Below are positions 52,897-61,843 of a stretch of 64,000 nt of DNA, in pieces. The stretch is from Crocinitomicaceae bacterium. GTDB taxonomy: Bacteria; Bacteroidota; Bacteroidia; Flavobacteriales_D; Crocinitomicaceae. The notes under the pieces are model-generated. The model saw only the letters and a program-made list of their open reading frames with translations. It did not search any database and was not told the origin of the DNA. Both the position numbers and the translations under genes were made by a program. Within the stretch, counting starts at the first letter, position 1. Each line of letters opens with the position of its first letter. The stretch lies in assembly GCA_030730025.1 (NCBI GenBank), contig JANQWC010000005.1, positions 19,886 to 83,885 of the forward strand, given 5' to 3'.

Positions 52897-54417
52897 CTAC
52901 TCAAACGAGATCTTATTCATGAACAACACATTGCGCTTGCGCTTGACGTCGTCGTCTGTTTTGTTCTTAATGCTTTGGCTGCCGTAAGACAAGAAATATT
53001 TATCGTACCAATAAATGACATCGCTGTAGCTCGCGCGGATCTTGTCGTTTTCGTTGGTGGTGTTGATCGGATTTGAGGTTTTTTCACTCAAGACCTCTCC
53101 ATCGAAAGAGAAAGATTTGGAATAGATATTTCTGCCATCGGCATAAACGAGTTTGATGCTGTTTTGCTCGCGGCCTGCAATGCGGATAAACTGTTTGGCG
53201 CGCATGGGTTTGTACCACAAATACATTTTAAATACTTGACTCCAGAGCATTTCGCCTTTGCTATTGAATTTTGCCACGAGTGCGTGGGTGTATTGATAGC
53301 CGTCGAATACTTGAACGGTGGTGGTGGTTGCTTTCCCGTTCACATAGGTGGTACGAGTTTCTGTGCGATACGTTGGGTAATAGGCCTCAGCGATGATTAA
53401 AAAATCGTTGTCAACCGGGATGAGGTCGTGCATCATGATCCGTTGGTTGGCTTCGAGCTCTTTTCCGCGTTTGGCTGCGCGTTCTTTCTTTTTCTCGACG
53501 CGTTGCTGGGTTTTTTGAGGTAAATAGGAAGTGTAGTTAGGAATCTCCAGAAAGTTATAAGTGGAGATGTTGTCTACGATACCATTCACTGATGTTGCAA
53601 AATAAATTCCGTTACTTGCGCCGTTTACAACATTGCTGTACGTACCCGCGATGGCAATTTCGTCGTTGGAAACACCGCCTACCGTGATGGTTTTGATGAC
53701 TTTGTCGGTACCCTCATTGATTTTTTGGAGGGCCGAAAGTTGTCCTTCTAAATCGATGGTTTGCAGGTAAGCACTTGAAGAGAAAACTGATTTGTAGGCA
53801 CGAACAGAGAGGTAAAAAAGATTTTTTTCGTCGATGAATTCTACATTGATTGGAAAAGTGCGTTTGGATTTAAATCCTTCGACAAGAATTGGCGTGGCCT
53901 GAACGGTTTCCTTGTCTAAGTCAAAAAATAAGAGGTAAGATTTTGTTTTGGTAACGCCAATGGCCACGGCTCTCTGATTCACTACATAAAAAGAGTGGAT
54001 GTTGTTCAAGCCAGCGAGTTCGTCGGAGGGGATATTGTAGTTGCGCGTGCTTTTGTTGGCCGGGTCGTATTCATAAATAACGAACGGCATTTTGCGCGCA
54101 TAGCTGAGGTGATAAACTTTTTGCGCTCCTTGAAAAGAACTGTAAAAGTAATTTCTCTTGTCAATGGCTTCTGCCTGCTCGCCAACCAAAACCATATTGG
54201 TGTCGTAGAGATCATGGTGTAAATATAGATCGCCTCTACGGCCATCTTGATAGCTGAAACTCTTGAGCACAAAGCCATTTTCGCCAAAAGTGAAGAAATC
54301 TTCATTGAAATGACCGTCGTTGAGCTCAATTTCTACACGGTTTTCAGTGGTTTTGAGTTGTTGGGCTTGTCCGACGAAAAATGAAATTGTAAAAAGGAAG
54401 GAGAGTAGTGATTTCAT
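52897..54417 (-). CDS. Secreted protein of unknown function
   Basis: A 506-residue protein with signal peptide MKSLLSFLFTISFFVGQAQ. I do not recognise the family. The sequence alternates short beta strands with polar loops, containing repeats of Phe/Tyr-rich segments, which could form a beta-propeller-like fold. A charged helical insert (VEKKKERAAKRGKELE, about 300-325) interrupts it. There is no T9SS sorting domain and no lipobox, so it is probably periplasmic. It ends 4 bp from the glmS stop. A -7 box is at 54442-54449. Confidence 0.7.
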   Translation of the reverse strand: MKSLLSFLFTISFFVGQAQQLKTTENRVEIELNDGHFNEDFFTFGENGFVLKSFSYQDGRRGDLYLHHDLYDTNMVLVGEQAEAIDKRNYFYSSFQGAQKVYHLSYARKMPFVIYEYDPANKSTRNYNIPSDELAGLNNIHSFYVVNQRAVAIGVTKTKSYLLFFDLDKETVQATPILVEGFKSKRTFPINVEFIDEKNLFYLSVRAYKSVFSSSAYLQTIDLEGQLSALQKINEGTDKVIKTITVGGVSNDEIAIAGTYSNVVNGASNGIYFATSVNGIVDNISTYNFLEIPNYTSYLPQKTQQRVEKKKERAAKRGKELEANQRIMMHDLIPVDNDFLIIAEAYYPTYRTETRTTYVNGKATTTTVQVFDGYQYTHALVAKFNSKGEMLWSQVFKMYLWYKPMRAKQFIRIAGREQNSIKLVYADGRNIYSKSFSFDGEVLSEKTSNPINTTNENDKIRASYSDVIYWYDKYFLSYGSQSIKNKTDDDVKRKRNVLFMNKISFE

Positions 54418-54441
54418 GAACGAATCTGTTAGATGTATTCA

Positions 54442-54449
54442 CAAAGCTA
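54442..54449 (-). promoter_or_regulatory. -7 box for the unknown secreted protein gene
   Basis: Perfect TAGCTTTG on the minus strand, 24 nt before ATG 54417. No TTG at standard -33 spacing. Confidence 0.5.
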
Positions 54450-54519
54450 ATGTAAAAAGTCAAAGTATCTACAGGATGATACTTGTTCTCGATTTTGATA
54501 GAATGGGTTTTTTCAACAC

Positions 54520-54545
54520 AAAAAAGCGCCCCGAGAGGCGCTTTT
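54520..54545 (-). terminator. Intrinsic terminator after the peroxiredoxin gene
   Basis: On the minus strand, stem AAAAGCGCC / GGCGCTTTT with a six-base loop, followed by a run of T. It lies about 20 bp downstream of the peroxiredoxin stop codon at 54565. Confidence 0.85.
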
Positions 54546-54564
54546 ATGATCATTTTTTTAGAAA

Positions 54565-55212
54565 TTAAAGAGTTTTTTTAGCGAGGTAAAAATCGATGCG
54601 TTCGATGGTGTTATCAGCTAATCGCTCGTTCATTTCGTCGAGTGTTTTTGGTGGAGGAACAATTACTTTGTCACCTTTTCTCCAGTTAAGTGGCATCGCT
54701 ACCTTGTATTCATCTGAGACTTGTAGCGCTTCGAGAACTCTGATAATTTCGTCCATATTGCGCCCTACATTAAGTGGGTAGTACATGATAAGGCGTACTT
54801 TTTTACTTGGATCAATGAAGAAGACCGCTCGAACAGCTGCCGTTTCACTTTCATTTGGTTGCAACATGCCGTACAGTTTACTCACCTTCATGTCGATATC
54901 GGCAATAATTGGAAAGTCAAAATATACGTTGGTTTTTTCTCTGACATTATTGACCCAAGCTAAGTGAGAGTGAATACTGTCGATACTTAAACCAAGTAGT
55001 TCGGTATTCAGGTCGTCAAAAGTTTCTTTGTTTAAGGCAAAACCACTCATTTCTGTGGTACACACAGGTGTAAAGTCTGCTGGGTGAGAAAATAGGACAG
55101 TCCATTTGCCTGGAGCGAAGTCAGAAAATTTGATTTTACCTTTTGTGGTGACTGCTTCAAAGTCAGGAGCGATGTCGCCAATACGAAGCATTTGTGCTGT
55201 TTGTGTTTCCAT
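54565..55212 (-). CDS. 1-Cys peroxiredoxin (Prx6 type)
   Basis: Reduces hydrogen peroxide or organic peroxides in the cytoplasm. The peroxidatic site is HPADFTPVCTTE with C51. No other cysteine exists in the 215 residues, so it is a genuine 1-Cys enzyme needing an external thiol. The Prx6-type C-terminal domain (VPPPKTLDEMNERL) is present. Promoter candidate TTACTTTG (one mismatch) lies at 55240-55247. It is divergent from dxr and monocistronic, with its own terminator. The bacilliredoxin at 38053 could be one reductant, but that is speculation. Confidence 0.93.
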   Translation of the reverse strand: METQTAQMLRIGDIAPDFEAVTTKGKIKFSDFAPGKWTVLFSHPADFTPVCTTEMSGFALNKETFDDLNTELLGLSIDSIHSHLAWVNNVREKTNVYFDFPIIADIDMKVSKLYGMLQPNESETAAVRAVFFIDPSKKVRLIMYYPLNVGRNMDEIIRVLEALQVSDEYKVAMPLNWRKGDKVIVPPPKTLDEMNERLADNTIERIDFYLAKKTL

Positions 55213-55318
55213 GATTATAGATTTTTATTATTTATACTACAAAGTAATAGACAAAATCTATATTATGGCGTAACACAGGTTACAGAGTCAATTTTCAACC
55301 ATTTTACCGCTCATTTGT

Positions 55319-55326
55319 TAACTTTG
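55319..55326 (+). promoter_or_regulatory. -7 box for dxr
   Basis: Perfect TAACTTTG ending 3 nt before ATG 55330, predicting a leaderless mRNA. It excludes the track start at 55192, which overlaps the peroxiredoxin gene. Confidence 0.65.
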
Positions 55327-55329
55327 CCT

Positions 55330-56493
55330 ATGCAAGAAAAGAAAGGCATTGCCATACTCGGTTCTACGGGTTCTATCGGTACGCAAGCACTCGAGGTGTT
55401 GGCGGCTTACCCAGACCACTTTGATTTACAGGTTTTAACCGCAGGTAAGAATGCCGATTTGCTCATTGAGCAAGCTTTGAAGTTTCAGCCCAACGCTGTT
55501 GTGATTACCGATGAAAGCCAATATCAAAAGGTGAAAGATGCCCTTTGGTCTGCTGATATCCATGTGTATGCGGGCCAAGAAGCTTTGTGCCAAGTAGTGG
55601 AGTCCAATGAAGTGCATACAGTGCTCACTGCGTTGGTGGGCTATGCGGGCCTGAAGCCGACTATTCACGCCATTGAAGCAGGCAAAACAATTGCACTTGC
55701 CAACAAAGAAACTTTAGTGGTAGCCGGCGAGCTCATCACCAAATTAGCGCGTGAAAAAGCGGTCAATATTTATCCAGTAGATTCTGAGCATTCCGCTATT
55801 TTTCAGTGTTTGGTGGGCGAGTTCCACAATCCAATCGAAAAGATTTACCTCACCGCATCGGGCGGCCCATTTAGGGGTTTTACACTCGAACAACTACAAA
55901 ACGTAAGCCTCGAACAAGCGCTCAAGCATCCGAACTGGAGCATGGGGGCCAAAATTACAATCGACTCAGCTAGCCTTATGAACAAAGGCTTAGAAGTCAT
56001 TGAAGCCAAGTGGCTTTTTGGTTTGCAGCCGGAGCAAATAGATGTCATTGTGCATCCGCAGTCTATTGTACACAGTTTGGTGCAATTTGAAGACGGCAGC
56101 ATGAAAGCACAAATGGGTTTGCCCGACATGAAGCTTCCAATCCAGTTTGCACTCACCTACCCCGCTCGCTACAAAACTGATTTTCCGAGATTCAATTTCA
56201 TGGATTATCCGCAGCTCACCTTCGAACAGCCCGATCGCAAAGTATTCAAAAATCTAGACTTAGCGTATCAAGCCATGGCTGCGCAAGGAACAGCAGCTTG
56301 TGCGCTCAATGCGGCCAATGAAGAGGCTGTTGCGGCTTACCTAGACCGCAAGATTTCCTTTTTAGAAATTGGCCAACTCAATGAGTACTGTATGCAAAAT
56401 GTCGCTAATATCTTAGATCCGCTCTACGAAGATTATGTGGCCACAGACGCCAAGGCCAGGGCTTTTGTTCAGGCACAATTCAAGAAGTCATAG
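55330..56493 (+). CDS. dxr: 1-deoxy-D-xylulose 5-phosphate reductoisomerase
   Basis: Converts DXP to MEP, the committed step of the MEP isoprenoid pathway, with NADPH. The NADPH-binding motif ILGSTGSIGTQALEV begins at residue 9. The metal/substrate site (VDSEHSAIFQCL) and the active-site loop with ASGGPFRG follow; LMNKGLEVIEAKWLF is family-typical. I start at ATG 55330 (387 residues, normal for the family). It is alone on the plus strand, 4 bp from a convergent gene, and not linked to ispG, which is 27 kb away. Confidence 0.97.
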   Translation: MQEKKGIAILGSTGSIGTQALEVLAAYPDHFDLQVLTAGKNADLLIEQALKFQPNAVVITDESQYQKVKDALWSADIHVYAGQEALCQVVESNEVHTVLTALVGYAGLKPTIHAIEAGKTIALANKETLVVAGELITKLAREKAVNIYPVDSEHSAIFQCLVGEFHNPIEKIYLTASGGPFRGFTLEQLQNVSLEQALKHPNWSMGAKITIDSASLMNKGLEVIEAKWLFGLQPEQIDVIVHPQSIVHSLVQFEDGSMKAQMGLPDMKLPIQFALTYPARYKTDFPRFNFMDYPQLTFEQPDRKVFKNLDLAYQAMAAQGTAACALNAANEEAVAAYLDRKISFLEIGQLNEYCMQNVANILDPLYEDYVATDAKARAFVQAQFKKS

Positions 56494-56496
56494 GCC

Positions 56497-59400
56497 TTAA
56501 AAATAGGCGCGCAGCTCCATTCCACCCGTATGGACTGTAGACTGACCTTCCATGAGCCGACCTCCGTAATTGAGGCTGAGCTGTAAATTTTTGCCAAGAA
56601 TTTTCTGATAACTCAGGTTCCAGGTCCAGTTGGTACCTGGCCGCAAGCCTTCGAGCATTTCGTACCCGACAGCAGAAAGTGCGGTGCCATCGAAATCAAA
56701 ATACACATATTTGAAAGCGCCATTGAAGCTGCCTTTTTCACTTCTGTTGATTTTCCAGGTGGTTTCGAGTGACTTTGACTTTGCACTTTGCCCGCCGTAC
56801 AATGCACTGTTATTTTTTTCGCCCATGCTCCCTGCAAAACTCAAGCGCAACGCGGATCCTTCTTGGTAAATGAGTTGTGGCTTCACTTCTTGGTTGCTGA
56901 TTTGAAAATTACGCCCGCTGGTATAATCTGCAAGGGCAGCATTTTGACCTTGTAAAAAGGTTGTTTCGAGTGCAAACTTGGTGTTGATGTTCAGGCGCAA
57001 ATTGAGTTGGTGTTTGGTTTGGCTGCGGGCGTCGTATCCGCTGGCTAGTAGCATTTTGTTTTCTTGTTGCAACCAGCTGTATTCTGCACTAAATACTTTG
57101 GCGTTTCGGTTGAAGAACAAGGAATTGGAGAATTGCGCATTGGCAGATTGCAGGGCCAATTCGCCGATATCTGAGGCCAAGGGGTTGAGCCATTGCAAAG
57201 TGGTGCCGTCTTGTAATTTGCGCTGTACGCGAATGCGCGTTTGATTCGAAAATTTAGCTAAAATACCCAATGCGCCTTCGCGCTGGCGCCAAAGCAATTC
57301 GGGTCTCCAAAGAATACTCTGATTCCACTCATTGGAAAACACCGCGGCATAACTGGCACTCGGCACAAAAACCCGGATGTAATTAGCTTGATCCGCATAA
57401 ATCGCTTGCTCAAATTCATTGAGGTCTTTGATGCCATCAGCGTTGTAGTCTATCCAGGTATAGATTCCTTGTCCGTCGTTGACGCGAATGTATTGAAAGC
57501 GCCTTTTTTGCTCCAGTCCCGAACCAATTTCATAAAAAGTAGTGAGGGTCAAAGCATTTTTAAAGAAGCGGGCATTGTAATCAAAACGCGCCACCAAACT
57601 TTTTTCGGCCTTTTGGTCAATAAGCGCAGAATCGAGGATCGCCAGCTGCCTCGCACCCAAGAGCACCTGCATATTTTGAGTTGTTTTCGGATCCCATTTG
57701 AGTTCCAAACCAGTTGTTTTGGCTTTGGCAGCGAGTTGTAGTGTGCTGTCTGCGCGCCAGTCATAGCGTTCGCGGTAGAAGAGTTTTAGGTCCAGTTTGC
57801 GCGTGGTTTGTAGCTGAATGAACGCCTGGGCGTCGTAAAATTGATAAGAGTTGGCTTGCAAACTACCGCTGAATTGATTCCATTCGTGGTCGTCGATATA
57901 GCCGAGTTTAAACCATCCAAGTTGTTTGTCTAGTTTCAAGCGGTGCCGCACGAAATAATTTTGAGTAGCGGTCGTTTGGGCGCGCAAAGCCGAGGCATCC
58001 CATTTGGCCGACCAACCATTTTCTTTCCAGTTGCCGTCTGAAAAGAGGCGCTGGCCCGAAAACAAACTATCGATGTCAAAATGCTGCGCCAAAATATTGA
58101 TTTGCCCAAATTGGCTGTGCGCAATGCGCTGTTTGAGCTCGAGCTGGCGTTGGGCACCTATGTAGTTTTGGTTTCGGATGTTCCAGTCGCGGTCAAACTC
58201 AACGGCCCGAAATTGTTCTATAGGTTCAAAGCGTGCATTCAAATAAAGGTATTCAAGTGAGGTTTCAAGGACGCGCTTACTGCTGTCTAAACTTGTTGTT
58301 TTGTGAAAGCGCAGCCCGCCTTTAGAAGCAAAACCCAAGTTGTTTTGGTCATCTAGGGAGGAGTACAAATTGAGGTCGTTTTCGCTGAGCGCATTTTCTG
58401 CAAATACAGACCAATTCGGATGCAAGTCATAGGTGAGGCCTGCGCTGGCCATTTGTTTGCGCTTGGGTGTTTGTACGCGCCGAATCGGCGCAAAATTACC
58501 TTGTGCGCTGCCGTTAATAGGTTCTATCCATTTGTAATAATTACCCGAAGCACTGACGCCCGCCAAAATGTAATCTCCCTGACCCATCCCAACTTCGGTA
58601 AAAGTACTGCGGTAGTGCGCCGCTTGCGCATCGACACTAAACACCAATATATTTTGGTAGCCAAGCGTATCGATGAGGCGGTACATATTCGCATTTTCAA
58701 TGAAGGCGCTAGAATCATAGCCCTGCACATTTGCAGCATTGAGGTTGTCGCCGATCTGACTGAGTTGCTGCAGTTGTTCGGTGCTCAGCACTTGTTGCAG
58801 CGCTTGGTTTTTGAGGTCTTGTTCTTGGTATATCGCCAACCACGTTTTGAAATTTTTGGTTTGGTAACGCGTGGTGTGTTGGAGTAAGCTACGCGCAAAA
58901 TTTTGATCGGCGTATTGAAATTCGGCCACAATTCGGCTGTCTTTGGTGATGAGGTGTCTAGAGGTAAAGGTGAGCTCGGCACTCGCGTAATCAATGATGT
59001 AGTCGAATTCTTGGCCGCGCTGCAGCAGTTGTCCGTCTATAAAAATGCGTTCGGTGCCGGCCAAAATGAGAATGTACGGTTCGTTGTTGCTGCCAACAAG
59101 CCGATACGGCCCCTGCACGGCCTCGAGCCCTTGGATCACTTGTCTTTGGAACTTTCCTTTGGATAAACCCACACTGCTTTGTGTATAGAGCTTGGCGCCG
59201 TTGGCCGTCTGCCAGTTGTATTGTCCGGTGGCGCCTTGGGCACGTTTGCGGTAAGTCATGAATTGTCCGTCGGGTTTGTCTAACCAGAAATCGCCGGCGG
59301 TAACCTTGAGTTGTTCGTTGTGTACTTGGATAAAAACTTGATCGAATTCTCGGAGCTGGTTGGTTGTACCCGATGCTTGAAACGGAATATTGGCATCTGA

Positions 59401-59967
59401 GAGCGAGGCGGTGAGCATGAGACCCGGCGAAATTTGTCCGTTGAGTTGTAAGTTGAGTGCCGAATTGAGGCCAAGGCTCTGGTTGTTGCCAAAGCCAATA
59501 CCGCGCGCTAGGCTGCCGCTTTTGTGAATGGCATTGCCGCCAAAAAGATCTTGTGGGCCGCGGGCCGTGATTTGGAATTTTTCGCGTTCCTTTTCGAGCA
59601 GATTTTGCGGGGAAGTTGGCGTCAATTGGTAATGAAAAAAGCGTTGGTTTTGTGCAAAGGCAAAGACTAAAAAGTGCAAATAAATGGTGTCTGTGGGCAG
59701 GTTGTTCCATTGAAATGTGTTCCGATCGGCATCGAATACATAATTGTACTCTGGCATTTTAATGGTGTCAGTTCCATTTTTAAAATGAGAAAAGAACAAA
59801 GAAGGTGTGTAAATGACATTGCTGTCGAGGAACTGCACAAGGGTGTCTGGTGCGAGTGCTACAATTCTGCTGTTTTGCTGCGCGAAACTACCCAACCCGA
59901 TGAGGTTGAAAAGGAAATATAGAAGGAGACGTGAGCTCAAAAAGCGGTTCATGGGCAGAGACTGCAT
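56497..59967 (-). CDS. Very large outer-membrane beta-rich protein, unknown function
   Basis: An 1156-residue exported protein (or 1151 from ATG 59952, MNRFLSSRLLLYFLFNLIGLGSFAQQ, which is the cleaner signal peptide). No named domain is recognised. The mature part is dominated by alternating aromatic/polar strands with frequent asparagine and glutamine, consistent with a large outer-membrane beta-barrel. One segment (WIDYNADGIKDLNEFE) resembles a calcium-binding DxNxDG loop. The last residues (ELRAYF) end in Phe, as barrels often do. Similar unannotated proteins occur in Flavobacteria. It is alone on its strand, ending 4 bp from dxr. Confidence 0.75.
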   Translation of the reverse strand: MQSLPMNRFLSSRLLLYFLFNLIGLGSFAQQNSRIVALAPDTLVQFLDSNVIYTPSLFFSHFKNGTDTIKMPEYNYVFDADRNTFQWNNLPTDTIYLHFLVFAFAQNQRFFHYQLTPTSPQNLLEKEREKFQITARGPQDLFGGNAIHKSGSLARGIGFGNNQSLGLNSALNLQLNGQISPGLMLTASLSDANIPFQASGTTNQLREFDQVFIQVHNEQLKVTAGDFWLDKPDGQFMTYRKRAQGATGQYNWQTANGAKLYTQSSVGLSKGKFQRQVIQGLEAVQGPYRLVGSNNEPYILILAGTERIFIDGQLLQRGQEFDYIIDYASAELTFTSRHLITKDSRIVAEFQYADQNFARSLLQHTTRYQTKNFKTWLAIYQEQDLKNQALQQVLSTEQLQQLSQIGDNLNAANVQGYDSSAFIENANMYRLIDTLGYQNILVFSVDAQAAHYRSTFTEVGMGQGDYILAGVSASGNYYKWIEPINGSAQGNFAPIRRVQTPKRKQMASAGLTYDLHPNWSVFAENALSENDLNLYSSLDDQNNLGFASKGGLRFHKTTSLDSSKRVLETSLEYLYLNARFEPIEQFRAVEFDRDWNIRNQNYIGAQRQLELKQRIAHSQFGQINILAQHFDIDSLFSGQRLFSDGNWKENGWSAKWDASALRAQTTATQNYFVRHRLKLDKQLGWFKLGYIDDHEWNQFSGSLQANSYQFYDAQAFIQLQTTRKLDLKLFYRERYDWRADSTLQLAAKAKTTGLELKWDPKTTQNMQVLLGARQLAILDSALIDQKAEKSLVARFDYNARFFKNALTLTTFYEIGSGLEQKRRFQYIRVNDGQGIYTWIDYNADGIKDLNEFEQAIYADQANYIRVFVPSASYAAVFSNEWNQSILWRPELLWRQREGALGILAKFSNQTRIRVQRKLQDGTTLQWLNPLASDIGELALQSANAQFSNSLFFNRNAKVFSAEYSWLQQENKMLLASGYDARSQTKHQLNLRLNINTKFALETTFLQGQNAALADYTSGRNFQISNQEVKPQLIYQEGSALRLSFAGSMGEKNNSALYGGQSAKSKSLETTWKINRSEKGSFNGAFKYVYFDFDGTALSAVGYEMLEGLRPGTNWTWNLSYQKILGKNLQLSLNYGGRLMEGQSTVHTGGMELRAYF

Positions 59968-59996
59968 ATTAACGTCAAAATTGCCCAGACATTGCC

Positions 59997-61265
59997 TTAC
60001 TCGATGACCGAAAAACCAGTGTAGGCTTGTAAGGCCTTCGGAATTTGGATGCCGTTTTCAGTTTGGTGGTTTTCGAGTAAAGAAGCAAGGATACGCGGCA
60101 AGGCCAAGGCAGAACCATTGAGCGTATGGCAAAGTGTGGTTTTTTTATCGTCTTTGAAGCGCAATTTCAAGCGATTTGACTGAAAAGTATCAAATCTGGA
60201 TACCGAACTTACTTCTAGCCATTTTTCTTGGGCTGCAGAGTAGACCTCAAAATCGTAGGTCATGGCAGAGGCAAAGCCCATGTCGCCGCCGCACAAACGC
60301 AAGATGCGATACGGCAATTCTAATTTGTCGAGTAGGTTCTTGACGTGGTCGATCATTTCGTCGAGCGCTTTGGCACTGTTGTCTGGGTGTTCGACACGTA
60401 CAATTTCTACTTTGTCAAACTGGTGCAAACGGTTGAGGCCGCGCACATCTTTTCCGTAAGAACCCGCTTCTCGTCTGAAGCAAGGCGTATAACCGCACAT
60501 TTTGATCGAGAAATTGGCGTCTGGTAAAATGACATCGCGGTAGATGTTGGTCAGTGGAACTTCTGCGGTCGGGATGAGGTAGAAGTCGTCTTCTTGGACG
60601 TAATACATCTGGCCTTCTTTGTCTGGGAGCTGCCCAGTGCCGTAGCCGCTGGCCTCATTGACCATGTGCGGAGAGATGAATTCTTCATAGCCCGCTGCAA
60701 TGGCTTCGTCTAGGAAAAACTGAATGAGTGCGCGCTGTAGTCTAGCACCCTTGCCGCGGTAAAACGGAAAGCCTGCGCCGGTGACTTTAACGCCGAGTTC
60801 AAAGTCGATGAGCTTGAATTTTTTGGCGAGATCCCAATGTGGTTGGGCCTCAAAACTGAATTGTGGAATGCTACCTGCTTCAAAAACGTTTTGGTTGTCT
60901 TCGGCATCGCGGCCTTGTACAACGGCTTCGTTCGGAACATTAGGTAAAGTATAAAGGTGTTTTTGGAGCGCGTCTTCCAAGGCACTGACTTGTTCTTTGA
61001 GTGCTGCTTCTTGGATTTTTAAGGCGCTTGTTTTTTCTTTCATGGCCGTTGCTTCGGCCTGCTGACCAGACTTGAAGAGCTCACCTATGGAGCGCGCAAG
61101 TTGGTTCATTTCGGCAGCAACTTGATCGAGTTGAGTTTTGGCCATTCTCCAGTTTTGGTCTGTTTCGAGGATGGCATCAAGGGTTTGACTTGCATCTATA
61201 TTTCTTTTGGCCAAGGCTGCAAGGATGGCTTCTTTTTCTTGGCGGATGCGTTGTATTTCTAACAT
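59997..61265 (-). CDS. serS: Seryl-tRNA synthetase
   Basis: Charges tRNA-Ser, class II. It starts at ATG 61265 (422 residues, MLEIQRIRQEKEAIL), where the long N-terminal coiled coil that grips the tRNA arm begins; the track start at 61451 adds 62 unrelated residues and lies beyond the promoter. Motif 2 (CFRREAGSYGKDVRGLNRLHQF) and motif 3 (NGSALALPRILASLLENHQ) are present. A -7 box is 18 nt upstream. It is divergent from dut. Confidence 0.97.
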   Translation of the reverse strand: MLEIQRIRQEKEAILAALAKRNIDASQTLDAILETDQNWRMAKTQLDQVAAEMNQLARSIGELFKSGQQAEATAMKEKTSALKIQEAALKEQVSALEDALQKHLYTLPNVPNEAVVQGRDAEDNQNVFEAGSIPQFSFEAQPHWDLAKKFKLIDFELGVKVTGAGFPFYRGKGARLQRALIQFFLDEAIAAGYEEFISPHMVNEASGYGTGQLPDKEGQMYYVQEDDFYLIPTAEVPLTNIYRDVILPDANFSIKMCGYTPCFRREAGSYGKDVRGLNRLHQFDKVEIVRVEHPDNSAKALDEMIDHVKNLLDKLELPYRILRLCGGDMGFASAMTYDFEVYSAAQEKWLEVSSVSRFDTFQSNRLKLRFKDDKKTTLCHTLNGSALALPRILASLLENHQTENGIQIPKALQAYTGFSVIE

Positions 61266-61283
61266 AACTACTCGATTGTAGCA

Positions 61284-61291
61284 CAAAAGTA
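61284..61291 (-). promoter_or_regulatory. -7 box for serS
   Basis: Perfect TACTTTTG on the minus strand, ending 18 nt before ATG 61265. It supports the shorter start over 61451. Confidence 0.6.
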
Positions 61292-61379
61292 AGCAAATAC
61301 GCTTAAAATGACCGATGTTGTCCATACTAAGCTGTTGATTATTCCTTGAATATGCGCGCTTTTGAGTGCAGAATTGCGC

Positions 61380-61387
61380 TAATTTTG
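61380..61387 (+). promoter_or_regulatory. -7 box for dut
   Basis: Perfect TAATTTTG ending 4 nt before ATG 61392, predicting an almost leaderless message. The nearest TTG is 15 bp upstream, rather short. Confidence 0.6.
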
Positions 61388-61391
61388 GAAG

Positions 61392-61835
61392 ATGAGTTTG
61401 CACGAAGTTAAAATTGTCAATAAGAGCCACCACGAAGTACCAGCCTATCAAACGGCAGGTTCATCGGGCATGGATGTGCGCGCAGCCCTAGAAGCCCCGC
61501 TCACCTTGGCCCCCATGCAACGCGCCTTGGTTCCAACAGGTTTATTTCTTGAAATGGATCAAAGTCTTGAATGTCAGGTGCGTCCGCGCAGTGGTTTGGC
61601 ACTCAAAAAAGGCCTTACCGTTTTGAATACACCGGGCACTATCGACGCCGATTACCGCGGAGAAGTTGGTATTATTCTTGTAAACCTGTCGGCCGACACC
61701 GTTACGTTAACGGATGGAGAACGCATTGCACAACTCGTTTTTTGTAAAGTAGAAAAGGTAAACCTGGTTCAAGTCCAAGAACTGAGCTCATCAGCGCGCG
61801 GCGAAGGCGGATTCGGGAGCACCGGCACTAAATAA
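61392..61835 (+). CDS. dut: dUTP diphosphatase
   Basis: Hydrolyses dUTP to dUMP, keeping uracil out of DNA and supplying thymidylate synthesis. The 147-residue trimeric-type enzyme has all five motifs: [40 protein letters not shown] and [10 protein letters not shown]. It is followed after 8 bp by the sugar-phosphate nucleotidyltransferase and a TPR lipoprotein gene, a grouping also known from Flavobacteria. Confidence 0.97.
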   Translation: MSLHEVKIVNKSHHEVPAYQTAGSSGMDVRAALEAPLTLAPMQRALVPTGLFLEMDQSLECQVRPRSGLALKKGLTVLNTPGTIDADYRGEVGIILVNLSADTVTLTDGERIAQLVFCKVEKVNLVQVQELSSSARGEGGFGSTGTK

Positions 61836-61843
61836 TTTATATC

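Noticed and set aside
54520-54545. Hairpin as terminator for the plus strand
   Set aside because: No gene transcribes into it on the plus strand, and the strong T-run is on the minus side, so it is assigned to the peroxiredoxin gene.
58991-59710. 239-aa ORF on the minus strand
   Set aside because: Alternative frame of the 1156-aa envelope protein, rich in Arg/Gln/Pro as expected from frame-shifted codons.
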